Positions 44,361 to 52,913 of a stretch of 64,000 bases of DNA are shown in pieces. Source of the stretch: JAAXHF01 sp965242605 (GTDB lineage Bacteria > Desulfobacterota > Binatia > Bin18); NCBI GenBank assembly GCA_965242605.1, contig CBDESS010000002.1, positions 620,001 to 684,000 on the forward strand. Reading direction: 5' to 3'. The position numbers were made by a program, and so were the translations under genes. Below the pieces are notes generated by a model. It ran no database searches. It saw only the letters and a list, made by a program, of their open reading frames with translations, and was not told the DNA's origin. Numbering within the stretch: the stretch's first letter is position 1; every line of letters begins with the position of its first letter.

Positions 44361-45821
44361 GTGTTTCGGTGGCGATACGCCGGTCTGGTCGGCTGCTGGC
44401 TGATCCTGCCAGCCCTGTTCACGCCGGTCTGGGCCGGGGTGACAATTCGGATTAACAACGTCGATCCGGCCGAAACCGGCCTCAACGACCCCAGGCCGGT
44501 CAGTCCGGTCGGCGAGAACTCCGGCCGCACGCTAGGCGAGCAGCGGCTCAACGTACTGCGCTTTGCCGCCGAGCTGTGGGGGAGCCTGCTTGAAGGCGAT
44601 GTCCCCCTCATCATCCAGGCGACCTTTCGGCCTCTGCCGTGCAGTCCGACCGCCGCGGTGCTCGGCGCGGCCGGCCCGGTCCGCGTATTTGCAGAATTTC
44701 CGGTACCGGCCATTGACGCGCAGACATGGTACCACGCGGCGCTGGCCAACCAGATTGCGGGTTTTGATCTCAGCCCGGGAGGGCCTGACCCGGCGCTGGC
44801 CAGCCCGCCCTTTCAGGACGACATGGTGGCCTATTTTAACAGCGCCGTGGACGGCAACAGGGCCTGTCTGCCCGGCGACTGGTATTATGGCCTGGACAAT
44901 GCGCCGCCCGCGGGTGATATGGCGCTGCTCAATGTGGTCATGCACGAGTTTGCCCACGGGTTGGGCCTGAGCAGCCTGATTGATGAGACCTCGGGTCGGA
45001 CGCCCTTGGATTTCCCTGACCGCTATTCGAGCTTTGTCCTGGATACCACCACGAATAAACATTTCCACGAGATGAGCGCCGACGAACGCCTCGGTGCCCA
45101 GGTCAGCCATGACGACATTGTCTGGGATGGGCCGGCCACAACGCAAGCCGCCCCGGAGATTCTGGATTTGCAGGCTGAGCTCATCGTGGACTCGCCAGCT
45201 GGTCTTGCCGGGCGCTACCCGGTGACCCGCGCGGATTTTGGGCCGGCTCCAAGTCCTGACGCGGAATACGCCGGGCTTGAGCTGGCGGATGACAGGATTG
45301 GAGACCCGACCGATGGCTGTGAGCCGATAGAGAAAAACTTGCGCGGCCGCATCGCCTTCATCAACCGGGGCAACTGTCCGTTTGCGCTCAAGGTTGCCCA
45401 CGCCGAGGCGGCCGGAGCCAGCGCGGTCGTGATTCGGAATACCGCGCCCGGCGGGCCGCTTATCATGGACGCGGCCAACAGCCGGAGTCGTATTCCGGCG
45501 GTGAGTATCTCTCAGCAGCACGCTGATGCGCTGCTGTCCGCTCTGCCGCGGACCAGCGTGCGAGCCGCGCTCAGGCTCAATCCCGACCGCTTGGTCGGGG
45601 CTGACCAGCACGGCTTTGTCCGGCTGTACGCGCCCGACCCGGTTGAGCCTAGCTCGTCAATTGCCCATCTTGATCCGGGCGCATCGCCCAATCTGCTCAT
45701 GGAACCCTTCTTGAGTGGCGATCTTGACGCCGCCACTGATGTTGACCTGACGCCTTTTCTACTCAAAGACCTGGGCTGGCGGTTGACCGAGGAGGCCGAC
45801 AGCCCGGAAGCGGCCGAGTAG
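44361..45821 (+). CDS. Secreted zinc metalloprotease with PA domain
   Basis: 486 residues. A signal peptide covers about residues 1-26 (FRWRYAGLVGCWLILPALF). The metzincin-like zinc site is VVMHEFAHGLGL at about residue 195 (HExxHxxGxxL pattern). A PA domain follows: NLRGRIAFINRGNCPFALKVAHAEAAGASAVVIRN. The C-terminus ends with PFLLKDLGWRLTEE, common in this group. It likely degrades proteins outside the cytoplasm. GTG 44361 with GGAGGATTAATGCA upstream is chosen; ATG 44356 is in another frame. Its 3' end overlaps the converging repeat-protein gene by about 59 bases. Confidence 0.85.
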   Translation: MFRWRYAGLVGCWLILPALFTPVWAGVTIRINNVDPAETGLNDPRPVSPVGENSGRTLGEQRLNVLRFAAELWGSLLEGDVPLIIQATFRPLPCSPTAAVLGAAGPVRVFAEFPVPAIDAQTWYHAALANQIAGFDLSPGGPDPALASPPFQDDMVAYFNSAVDGNRACLPGDWYYGLDNAPPAGDMALLNVVMHEFAHGLGLSSLIDETSGRTPLDFPDRYSSFVLDTTTNKHFHEMSADERLGAQVSHDDIVWDGPATTQAAPEILDLQAELIVDSPAGLAGRYPVTRADFGPAPSPDAEYAGLELADDRIGDPTDGCEPIEKNLRGRIAFINRGNCPFALKVAHAEAAGASAVVIRNTAPGGPLIMDAANSRSRIPAVSISQQHADALLSALPRTSVRAALRLNPDRLVGADQHGFVRLYAPDPVEPSSSIAHLDPGASPNLLMEPFLSGDLDAATDVDLTPFLLKDLGWRLTEEADSPEAAE

Positions 45822-48054
45822 GGCTGGCCGCGGTCAGCGGAGACCGCGCCAGCCCAGGGAGACCCCGGCAGGACCAGAGGTCGCTGCTGGCCGTCTGGTT
45901 CTTGCCCCCGTTGATGCTGCTCCGCCTCCCGCTCGCCGTGTTCCGTCGGCCTCCGCTCACGCTCGCATGGTCCCCCCTCGCTTCGTTGTCCTGCCCCCCG
46001 CTCACGCTCGAGTACTCTCCGCCCGCTTCGTTGTCTCGGCCCCCAAGCACGCTCGCATGGGCCTCGCTCGCCTCGTTGTCCTTGCCCCCAACTACGCCCG
46101 TATAGTCTCCGCTGATGATGTTCCCTGAGCCCACTACTATCCCACTGTGACCAGAGTATTCGTGCTCAGGGCCAATCACCAGGTTGTGCGAGCCGCTGCG
46201 ATCATTGGTACCCGTGGTCCGGGGGGCGGCCGAGGCGGTGATGTCGCCATCTTCGTTGTAGCCGACGATCAGGTTGCCGAGCCCGTTGGTGGTCGTGGTC
46301 CGCTTGGTGCTATGCCCGTTGCGGACATGGACATTGCAGCCCTCGAAGACCACATCATCTGTGGTCTGACCGGCCACGGCTTTGGTGGTCAGGCAGTCCG
46401 GCCAGAGGTGGCGGAAGTCGGCCACGCCTGCCACGGTCACGCCGCTGCCCTCGCTCACGCTGGTGAAATTGGCGCTGGCTGTGTTGCGGAGCCCGCCGCT
46501 CACGCTTGACACGCTGCCAGTCGCCGTGTTCTCCCGGCCCCCGCTCACGCTGGCCGCCCAGCCACTGGCTGTGTTGTACGCTCCCCCGCTCACACTGGCG
46601 TCATTGGCGCTGGCCGTGTTGTGCGATCCCCCGCTCACGCTGGCGTGGACGGCGCTGGCCGTGTTGCGCTTGCCCCCGCTCACACTGGAGCTATGACCGC
46701 TGGCCTCGTTTTCCACGCCCCCGCTCACGCTGGCGTGATCATTGCTGGCTGTGTTGCGGAGCCCGCCGCTCACGCTTGACACGCTGCCAGTCGCCGTGTT
46801 CTCCCGGCCCCCGCTCACGCTGGCCGCCCAGCCACTGGCTATGTTGTGCGATCCCCCGCTCACACTGGCGTCATTGGCGCTGGCTGTGTTGCGCTTGCCC
46901 CCGCTCACGCTGGCGTGGACGGCGCTGGCCGTGTTGCGCTTGCCCCCGCTCACACTGGAGCTATGACCGCTGGCCTCGTTTTCCACGCCCCCGCTCACGC
47001 TGGCGTGATCATTGCTGGCTGTGTTGCGAAGCCCGCCGCTTACGCTTGACACGCTGCCAGTCGCCGTGTTGAAATGGCCGCCGCTCACACTGGCCGCCCA
47101 GCCACTGGCTATGTTGTGTGATCCCCCGCTCACACTGGCGTCATTGGCGCTGGCCGTGTTGCGATTGCCGCCGCTCACGCTGGCGTGGACGGCGCTGGCC
47201 GTGTTGCGCTTGCCCCCGCTCACACTGGAGCTATGACCGCTGGCCTCGTTTTCCACGCCCCCGCTCACGCTGGCGTGATCATTGCTGGCCGTGTTGCGGA
47301 GCCCGCCGCTCACGCTTGACACGCTGCCAGTCGCCGTGTTGAAATGGCCGCCGCTCACACTGGCTGCCCAGCCACTGGCTATGTTGTGTGATCCCCCGCT
47401 CACACTGGCGTCATTGGCGCTGGCCGTGTTGCGCTTGCCGCCGCTCACACTGGACACCCAGCCACTGGCCACATTGTGCGCACCGCCGCTCACACTGGCC
47501 GACCCGCTGCTGGCCACATTGTCCTCACCCCCGCTCACGCTGGCATGATTGGCGCTGGCCGTGTTGCGGAGCCCCCCGCTCACGCTGGCCGCACCGCTGG
47601 AGATAACGTTATCACTCCCCGCCACCAGCCCCCCAGCACTGGGGTACTGATGAAGACTCCCAATCACCAGGTTGTGCGAGCCGCCCCGCTTGGCCGTATC
47701 CGCGGTCGGGTGGGTGTTCGCCTCGTTGTAGCCGATAATCAGGTTGCCCAGCCCCAGCGGCTCGGAGCGCCACTTGTTGTCGACGGTCCGCCCTTCATAG
47801 GTCATGCCCGACCCGCTGCGGATGTGGACATTGGCCCCGGTGAACACCACATGCGGGCCTTTGAGGCCGTGGTAGGTGCTCGTGGCCGCAGTCTCGATGA
47901 CCTGAATGTAGCGGGTCAGCCTGGCCACGGTGGCCTCTAAGGTCTGGACCCGGCTCTCCAGGGTGGGCAGGGTGGCGGTAGCGGTCTGGCCCCAGCCCGG
48001 ACGGGTTCCGCACAGGACGGCGGACAGGCACACGAGCAGGACGGTACGGCGCAT
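45763..48054 (-). CDS. Secreted 15-residue-repeat protein (YadA-head-like)
   Basis: 763 residues. A signal peptide (MRRTVLLVCLSAVLCG, then RPGWGQ) precedes a short coiled segment LESRVQTLEATVARLTRY. Two modules follow, each opening with a GPHVVFTGANVHIRSG-type strand and GLGNLIIGYNE, then SHNLVIG. The bulk is repeats of ASVSGGxxNTASxxx, 15 residues each, resembling left-handed beta-roll heads of trimeric autotransporters. No C-terminal membrane anchor is seen. The last ~45 residues are compositionally different and overlap the converging protease gene, so the true stop may be artificial. A surface or secreted structural role is inferred. Confidence 0.8.
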   Translation of the reverse strand: MRRTVLLVCLSAVLCGTRPGWGQTATATLPTLESRVQTLEATVARLTRYIQVIETAATSTYHGLKGPHVVFTGANVHIRSGSGMTYEGRTVDNKWRSEPLGLGNLIIGYNEANTHPTADTAKRGGSHNLVIGSLHQYPSAGGLVAGSDNVISSGAASVSGGLRNTASANHASVSGGEDNVASSGSASVSGGAHNVASGWVSSVSGGKRNTASANDASVSGGSHNIASGWAASVSGGHFNTATGSVSSVSGGLRNTASNDHASVSGGVENEASGHSSSVSGGKRNTASAVHASVSGGNRNTASANDASVSGGSHNIASGWAASVSGGHFNTATGSVSSVSGGLRNTASNDHASVSGGVENEASGHSSSVSGGKRNTASAVHASVSGGKRNTASANDASVSGGSHNIASGWAASVSGGRENTATGSVSSVSGGLRNTASNDHASVSGGVENEASGHSSSVSGGKRNTASAVHASVSGGSHNTASANDASVSGGAYNTASGWAASVSGGRENTATGSVSSVSGGLRNTASANFTSVSEGSGVTVAGVADFRHLWPDCLTTKAVAGQTTDDVVFEGCNVHVRNGHSTKRTTTTNGLGNLIVGYNEDGDITASAAPRTTGTNDRSGSHNLVIGPEHEYSGHSGIVVGSGNIISGDYTGVVGGKDNEASEAHASVLGGRDNEAGGEYSSVSGGQDNEARGDHASVSGGRRNTASGRRSSINGGKNQTASSDLWSCRGLPGLARSPLTAASPTRPLPGCRPPRSTASPGL
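46471..47450. repeat. 270-bp higher-order tandem repeat
   Basis: Within the repeat-protein gene, nearly identical 270-bp blocks begin at about 46471, 46741, 47011 and 47281 (the last partial). Each block holds six 45-bp units, i.e. six 15-residue beta-roll repeats. Differences between blocks are a few scattered bases, e.g. TCTCCCGGCC versus GAAATGGCCG. This indicates recent expansion by unequal recombination. Confidence 0.9.
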
Positions 48055-48285
48055 AACGGCGCTCCTTTCGGCCTCGACAGAGGCGGACGCGATAATCAGG
48101 AATGGAATGTCTGTACCTGTGGTGTTGGCGTGAAGTCAAGGCTGGGGTGCCGCTCACCAACCGGGCACGAATTGCAGGCTATGGCCCCTGCCGCCTTGAC
48201 CCTTCAGGGTTTTGGGCCTATTGAGGGCTGAGAAGTTGGTCCGCCTGGCCGGGCCGGACCTGCGGTTGCGGAATGGAGACAAGAC
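48055..48285. other. Intergenic region upstream of CoA-transferase and repeat protein
   Basis: About 230 bases between divergent genes. GAAAGGAGC lies just before the repeat-protein start on the minus strand. No promoter pair or hairpin is clear to me. Confidence 0.35.
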
Positions 48286-49494
48286 ATGGCAGAACAACTC
48301 CTGACGGGTCTGAAAGTCGTTGAATGTGGCAATCTTGTCTCGGCTCCCTATCTGGGCAAGCTGTTGGCCGACCTGGGGGCCGAGGTGGTCAAAGTTGAGG
48401 AGCCCGGCGGGGACAGCGCCCGCCGGCGTGGGCCCTTCCCCGGCGATACCCCGCACCCGGAAAAGAGCGGTCTGTTTCTGTATTTGAACACCAACAAGCT
48501 CGGCGTCACGCTGGAGCTTCGCTCGGCCAAGGGCCGGGGGCTGTTGCAGAGCCTGTGCAGCCAGGCCGACCTGCTCATCCACAACTATCGGCCGTCTGAG
48601 ATGGCCGGCCTTGGCCTTGCCTTTGACACGCTGCGGCGGACCAACCCCGGCCTGATTATGACCACGATTTCGTATTTTGGCTGCACCGGCCCCTACCGCG
48701 ACTATCGGGCCTTTGAGCTGACGGCCAGCAACGCCGGCGGCTGGGCTGCCGTCAGCCCCGGGGCCTCAGACCACGCGGAGCTGCCACCGCTCAAAGCCTT
48801 TGGCCACCAGGCCGATTTCCAGGGCGGGGTACACGCCGCGGTGGCGACCCTCGGCGCGTATTATCACCGGCTGCTGAGCGGCCAGGGCCAGCATGTTGAC
48901 GTGTCAATCCAGGAGTGTATTGCCGCCATTCTGGAGATGAACTTCATGCACTACACCTATGCCGGGAATGAGACCTCGCGCCTGGGCCGGCGGTCGATTT
49001 TTCCATGGTGTATGCTCGACTGCCAGGACGGCAAGCTGTTTGTGATTAATGTGGAAGAAGACCAGTGGCAGCGCCTTGTTGAGCTGATGGGCGAGCCCGA
49101 GTGGGCCTCGCTGGAAATTTTCAAGAACCGGGTCGAGCGCGGCGCGAACTACGACGCACTCTTTCCCTTGCTCCAGGAGTGGGCGGCCAACTGGAAGGTG
49201 GCCGACCTGTACCAGGCCGGTCAAGAGCGGCGTATCTGCATGGCTCCGGTGAATACGATGGCCGACCTGTTTGCCTCCGAGCATCTGAAAGCCCGCCAGT
49301 TTTTCACCGCTGTCGGCCACCAGGTCGCCGGCACGCTTGACTACCCCGGGGCACCGTTCAAGGTTTCCGAGGGCGGGGTCAAGACGCCCCGACCGGCCCC
49401 GCTGCTGGGCGAGCATAATGAGCAGGTCTACTGCGGCAGACTGGGACTGTCGCCGGCGGAAGTGGCAGAGTTGAAGCGGCAAGGCATCATGTAA
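48286..49494 (+). CDS. CaiB/BaiF family CoA-transferase
   Basis: 402 residues. Segments: VVECGNLVSAPYLGKLLADLGAEVVKVEEPGGDSARR, NTNKLGVTLELR, IHNYRPSEMAGLGL, TTISYFGCTGPYRDY, and GQHVDVSIQECIAAIL. The C-terminus has LLGEHNEQVYCGRLGLSP. It begins a block of three family III CoA-transferases in a row (with a decayed lipoprotein gene between the second and third). The 11-base gap to the next gene suggests joint expression, and the two may form a heteromer. Confidence 0.92.
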   Translation: MAEQLLTGLKVVECGNLVSAPYLGKLLADLGAEVVKVEEPGGDSARRRGPFPGDTPHPEKSGLFLYLNTNKLGVTLELRSAKGRGLLQSLCSQADLLIHNYRPSEMAGLGLAFDTLRRTNPGLIMTTISYFGCTGPYRDYRAFELTASNAGGWAAVSPGASDHAELPPLKAFGHQADFQGGVHAAVATLGAYYHRLLSGQGQHVDVSIQECIAAILEMNFMHYTYAGNETSRLGRRSIFPWCMLDCQDGKLFVINVEEDQWQRLVELMGEPEWASLEIFKNRVERGANYDALFPLLQEWAANWKVADLYQAGQERRICMAPVNTMADLFASEHLKARQFFTAVGHQVAGTLDYPGAPFKVSEGGVKTPRPAPLLGEHNEQVYCGRLGLSPAEVAELKRQGIM

Positions 49495-49505
49495 CGAGGT
49501 ATCTC

Positions 49506-50726
49506 ATGGCAGCACGACGACCCTTGGATGGCATTCGCGTTCTGGACTTTACCTGGGCCTGGGCTGGCCCGTACTGTACGCTGCAGATGGCCCATATGGG
49601 GGCAGAGGTTATTCGCATTGAGAGTGAGAGACGGCCGTGTGTCACCCGGCTGATCCCGCCGTTTGCGGATGACGAGCCCGGACCTGACCGGGCGGGCTAT
49701 TTCAACCAGTACAACCAGGCCAAGAAGAGCGTACAGCTTGACCTGAGCCGGCCCGAGGCGGCAGAGATTGTGAAAAAGCTGGCGGCCCAGTCCGATATCG
49801 TTGTCCAGAACTTTTCGGCCGGGGCGATTGAACGCATGGGCTTTGGCTATGACACGCTCCGCGGGGTCAAGCCCGACATTATCATGGTCTCTATCTGTGG
49901 CTATGGGCAGACGGGTCCTGAGCGTACCTACATGGGCTATGGGCCGGCCTCGGTGCCCCTGGCCGGGATCTCCTCGCTGTCCGGCTACCGGGACAAGGGG
50001 CCGGCCGAGGTCGGAATTTCCTACGGCGACCCGAACGCCGGCATCTTTGGGGCGTTTGCGGCCCTGGCGGCCCTGGCCTACAGGCAGCGGACCGGCCGGG
50101 GCGTCCACGTCGATCTGGCGCTGTGGGAGGCGCTGCTGGTCCTCATGCCCGAGGGGCTGATGGACTACGCCATGAACAAGACCCAGGCCGAGCGGGACGG
50201 CAACCACGACCGCTGGATGGCACCCCACGACTGTTTCAAGTGCCGGGGCGACGCCGAGACATGGGTCACGATTGCGTGCGGCTCGGACGCTGAATGGCGT
50301 GCCCTGTGCGGGGCCATTGGTCAGCCCGGGCTGGCTACCGATGCACGCTTTGCCAACGCGACTGCCCGCAAAGCCAACGAAGACGCGCTGGAGGGAATCC
50401 TGACGGCCTGGACCGGGCAGCGCGACCGCTGGGAGGTGACCGAGGTCTTGCAACAGGCCGGGGTAGCGGCCTTTCCGTCGATGAGCAACAAAGACCTGGC
50501 CACCGACCGCCACCTCGAAGCGCGCGGCTACCTGGTCCAGAAAGAACATCCAGAGTTCGGCAAGCGCATCCATGCCGGTATTCCGTGGCAGATGTCAGGC
50601 ACGCCGTGCGAGGTCCGGGCCGCGGCTCCGCGGCGTGGGCAGCACACCGACGAGATAATGGGCGAGGTGCTCGGCCTGTCGGCAGCCGGGATTCGGCGGC
50701 TGCGCGACGGACAGGTGTTGCGGTAG
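49506..50726 (+). CDS. CaiB/BaiF family CoA-transferase
   Basis: 406 residues. Segments: VLDFTWAWAGPYCTLQMAHMGAEVIRIESERR, KKSVQLDLSRPEAAEIV, NFSAGAIERMGFGYDTLRG, VSICGYGQTGPE, and GVHVDLALWEALL. In the last segment a Glu stands where several paralogues have Asp, which could matter if that position is catalytic; I cannot confirm the alignment. The gene lies 11 bases after the preceding CoA-transferase and shares its orientation, so an operon or two-subunit enzyme is likely. Confidence 0.92.
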   Translation: MAARRPLDGIRVLDFTWAWAGPYCTLQMAHMGAEVIRIESERRPCVTRLIPPFADDEPGPDRAGYFNQYNQAKKSVQLDLSRPEAAEIVKKLAAQSDIVVQNFSAGAIERMGFGYDTLRGVKPDIIMVSICGYGQTGPERTYMGYGPASVPLAGISSLSGYRDKGPAEVGISYGDPNAGIFGAFAALAALAYRQRTGRGVHVDLALWEALLVLMPEGLMDYAMNKTQAERDGNHDRWMAPHDCFKCRGDAETWVTIACGSDAEWRALCGAIGQPGLATDARFANATARKANEDALEGILTAWTGQRDRWEVTEVLQQAGVAAFPSMSNKDLATDRHLEARGYLVQKEHPEFGKRIHAGIPWQMSGTPCEVRAAAPRRGQHTDEIMGEVLGLSAAGIRRLRDGQVLR

Positions 50727-50729
50727 GCC

Positions 50730-51491
50730 ATACTGAGGGCTGTTCTCAGCGTTGTCTTGGCGCTGCTCGTCGGCGCGTGCGGCCAGCCGCAAAAGAAGCC
50801 GTTCTCGAACCCGAAGCTGTACGCCGACCCGCCGCCTGCGGCGGCACCTGCGCTCAATCCGGGCGGCTCCAGCCCGGCCGCCCGAGTGGCGGACGATCTA
50901 CCGGGAACGGGCGCAGACCCCGACTTGATTTGCCGACGATCTGGAGCGGCGCTCTGTGCCCTCCCGCCGCTGGATCACGATGCTGCAAGAGACACTGGCC
51001 GCACCCGACGGTCCCGATTTCATGCCGGTCCACCTGTTTGAGAATCGGGCCGGGATGCTGAAGCACTTTCTGTTTGTTTCCCCGACCTGTGGTCAGCAGG
51101 GGGGCTGTCCAACGCCAAGGGCGGCTACGCCGATATCCTGGTCCTGGCCCGGATATGTCTCCACCAGGACCGCTCCTGGCCGCGGGTGCAGAATCATGGC
51201 GGTCTCGAGCTCCAGCGACACTTGGCCGATGCCGCGTTTGACTACGCCAGCGCCCTGGCCGAGCTCAACGTTCCGCTCATCGCCTTTGCCAGCAGCACTA
51301 TGGACAAAGCCGGCATTGCCTGGGCCGGACGGGTCAAGTATACCGCCCGGGCCACGGCGAGCCGCGATGTCCGGTACAGCCTGCTCCAGGATTGGGGCCG
51401 CCTCGCTGTGTTGCCGGGCACGGCCGCGGCAGAGCGGGTATTCTCGCCCCTGGCCGAGTGGACAGGCCAGCATACGCCCCACACCCCCTGA
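50730..51491 (+). pseudogene. Decayed lipoprotein gene
   Basis: Near 50733-50790 a frame reads VLSVVLALLVGACGQPQKKP, a lipoprotein signal peptide with lipobox VGAC. The sequence then moves to a second frame (EWRTIYRERAQTP, TGA 50926-50928, then FADDLERRSVPSRRWITMLQ and FMPVHLFENRAGMLKHFLFV). It returns to the first frame around 51100 (GGYADILVLARICLHQDRSW, then the end LAEWTGQHTPHTP at 51491). Two compensating frameshifts plus a stop show decay of one gene of about 250 codons. I do not recognise the family. It interrupts the CoA-transferase block. Confidence 0.65.
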
Positions 51492-51655
51492 GTAAACGGG
51501 CCACGGCTTCCCGACACCGCCCGCTGTCGCCCCGAGCGCGGCTGTCTGTCTGCTTGCATGTTGGGATGTTCCCAAGTACAATCCGGCCCGGATTCAAACG
51601 ACTGAGCAGTCATTCAGTTGAAGGAAGACTCGTTCGCACCTCAGGAGGGGATCGT

Positions 51656-52888
51656 ATGGCCGTACAACACACGCGCGGGATGCTGACAGGCTATAAGGTA
51701 CTGGATTTTACCCAGATTGTCGCCGGACCAACCACGACGCGGCTGATGGCAGAAATGGGGGCCGAGATCATCAAGGTTGAACAAGCCCCGGCCGGTGACC
51801 CGGCCCGCCAGAATCCGGTCTGGAAAAAAGGCCGCAGCGGCTATTTCATGCAGCATAATCTGGGCAAGCAGAGCCTGTGTGTGAATCTCAGGACCGAAGC
51901 CGGCCGTGAACTGGTCCGCTCCCTGGTGCCCCACGTTGACGTAGTGGTCGAGAATTACAGCCCGGGGGTAATCGGGCGCTTGGGGCTGGGCTACGAGGTC
52001 CTCAAGGAACTCAACCCCAGGCTGGTCATGTGTTCGATTTCAGCCCTGGGTCAGACCGGGCCCCTGTCTCATGTACCGGGCTTTGATTATATTGCCCAGG
52101 CCTATGCGGGCGTGACCGAGGTGATGGGCGAGCCCGACCAGCCGCCGGTCATCCCGATGGTGGCGATGGGCGATGTCAGCACCGGCGTTCACGCCTTGGC
52201 CGCCCTTGCCTGCTGCCTGCTGAACCGTGAGCGCACCGGGGAGGGCCAGTACATTGACGTGTCGCTCCTCGACTCCTACATCCATGTCCACGATTTCAGC
52301 CTCGAAACCTATACCGGGACCCAAGGCCGGTTTGTTCCGACCCGGGGCGGCTCGCACCACAACGGGCTGACCCCGTGTGGTGTGTTCAAGGCTGCCCAGG
52401 GCTACATCATGATTATCGCTGCCCTGGATCACCAGTGGCAGGGCTTGACCAGGGCCATGCGGCGGCCCGATCTGGCGGACGACACACGCTTCCACAATGT
52501 CCGCGCGCGGCGGAAAAACCGTGAAGTCCTGATCCCTGAGATTGAGCGCTGGCTGCTGTCCCTGCCCGACCGTGAGGCGGCACTCGACGCCCTCGACCGC
52601 GAACGGGTGCCAGCCGCCCCGGTGTTGACCGTGCCCGAGCTGGTTGAGCATCCGCACCTGCTCGAGCGCCAGGCCGTGCGCCCGGTGTCTGACCCGCTGC
52701 TGGGCGAGTTTATGATTCCCGGCTTTCCGTTCCGGTTTTCCGGCCATCCGCTGCCCGAGGTCGTGCCTGCCCCCGACCTGGGCGAGCATAATGCCGCGGT
52801 GCTGGAGCGCTACCTGGGGTATGGGGCAGACCAGATCGCCGACCTGTCGGCCAATGGCATTCTGGTCCAGCAGCCCGCGGGAGAATAA
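51656..52888 (+). CDS. CaiB/BaiF family CoA-transferase
   Basis: 410 residues. Segments: YKVLDFTQIVAGPTTTRLMAEMGAEIIKVEQAPAGDPARQ, LGKQSLCVNLR, ENYSPGVIGRLGLGYEVL, MCSISALGQTGP, QYIDVSLLDSYI, and LGEHNAAVLERYLGYG. It most resembles the paralogue at 2809-4032 by eye. CTCAGGAGGGG precedes ATG 51656; the frame stays open upstream without family sequence. It is 25 bases upstream of the DUF1302 gene, so acid activation and an envelope function may be co-regulated. Confidence 0.93.
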   Translation: MAVQHTRGMLTGYKVLDFTQIVAGPTTTRLMAEMGAEIIKVEQAPAGDPARQNPVWKKGRSGYFMQHNLGKQSLCVNLRTEAGRELVRSLVPHVDVVVENYSPGVIGRLGLGYEVLKELNPRLVMCSISALGQTGPLSHVPGFDYIAQAYAGVTEVMGEPDQPPVIPMVAMGDVSTGVHALAALACCLLNRERTGEGQYIDVSLLDSYIHVHDFSLETYTGTQGRFVPTRGGSHHNGLTPCGVFKAAQGYIMIIAALDHQWQGLTRAMRRPDLADDTRFHNVRARRKNREVLIPEIERWLLSLPDREAALDALDRERVPAAPVLTVPELVEHPHLLERQAVRPVSDPLLGEFMIPGFPFRFSGHPLPEVVPAPDLGEHNAAVLERYLGYGADQIADLSANGILVQQPAGE

Positions 52889-52913
52889 AGCGAAGAGAAA
52901 GGATATCAAAGGA

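Noticed and set aside
46471..47450. CRISPR-like periodic repeats
   Set aside because: Units are contiguous 45-bp coding repeats without unique spacers and translate into a regular beta-roll.
46382..47606. Several plus-strand frames with repeated Pro/Leu- or Cys/Trp-rich motifs
   Set aside because: They are antisense shadows of the 15-residue repeats and repeat only because the coding repeat does.
49506..50726. Inactive CoA-transferase because Glu replaces Asp in VDLALWEALL
   Set aside because: I cannot confirm by eye that this position is the catalytic aspartate, so I only note it.
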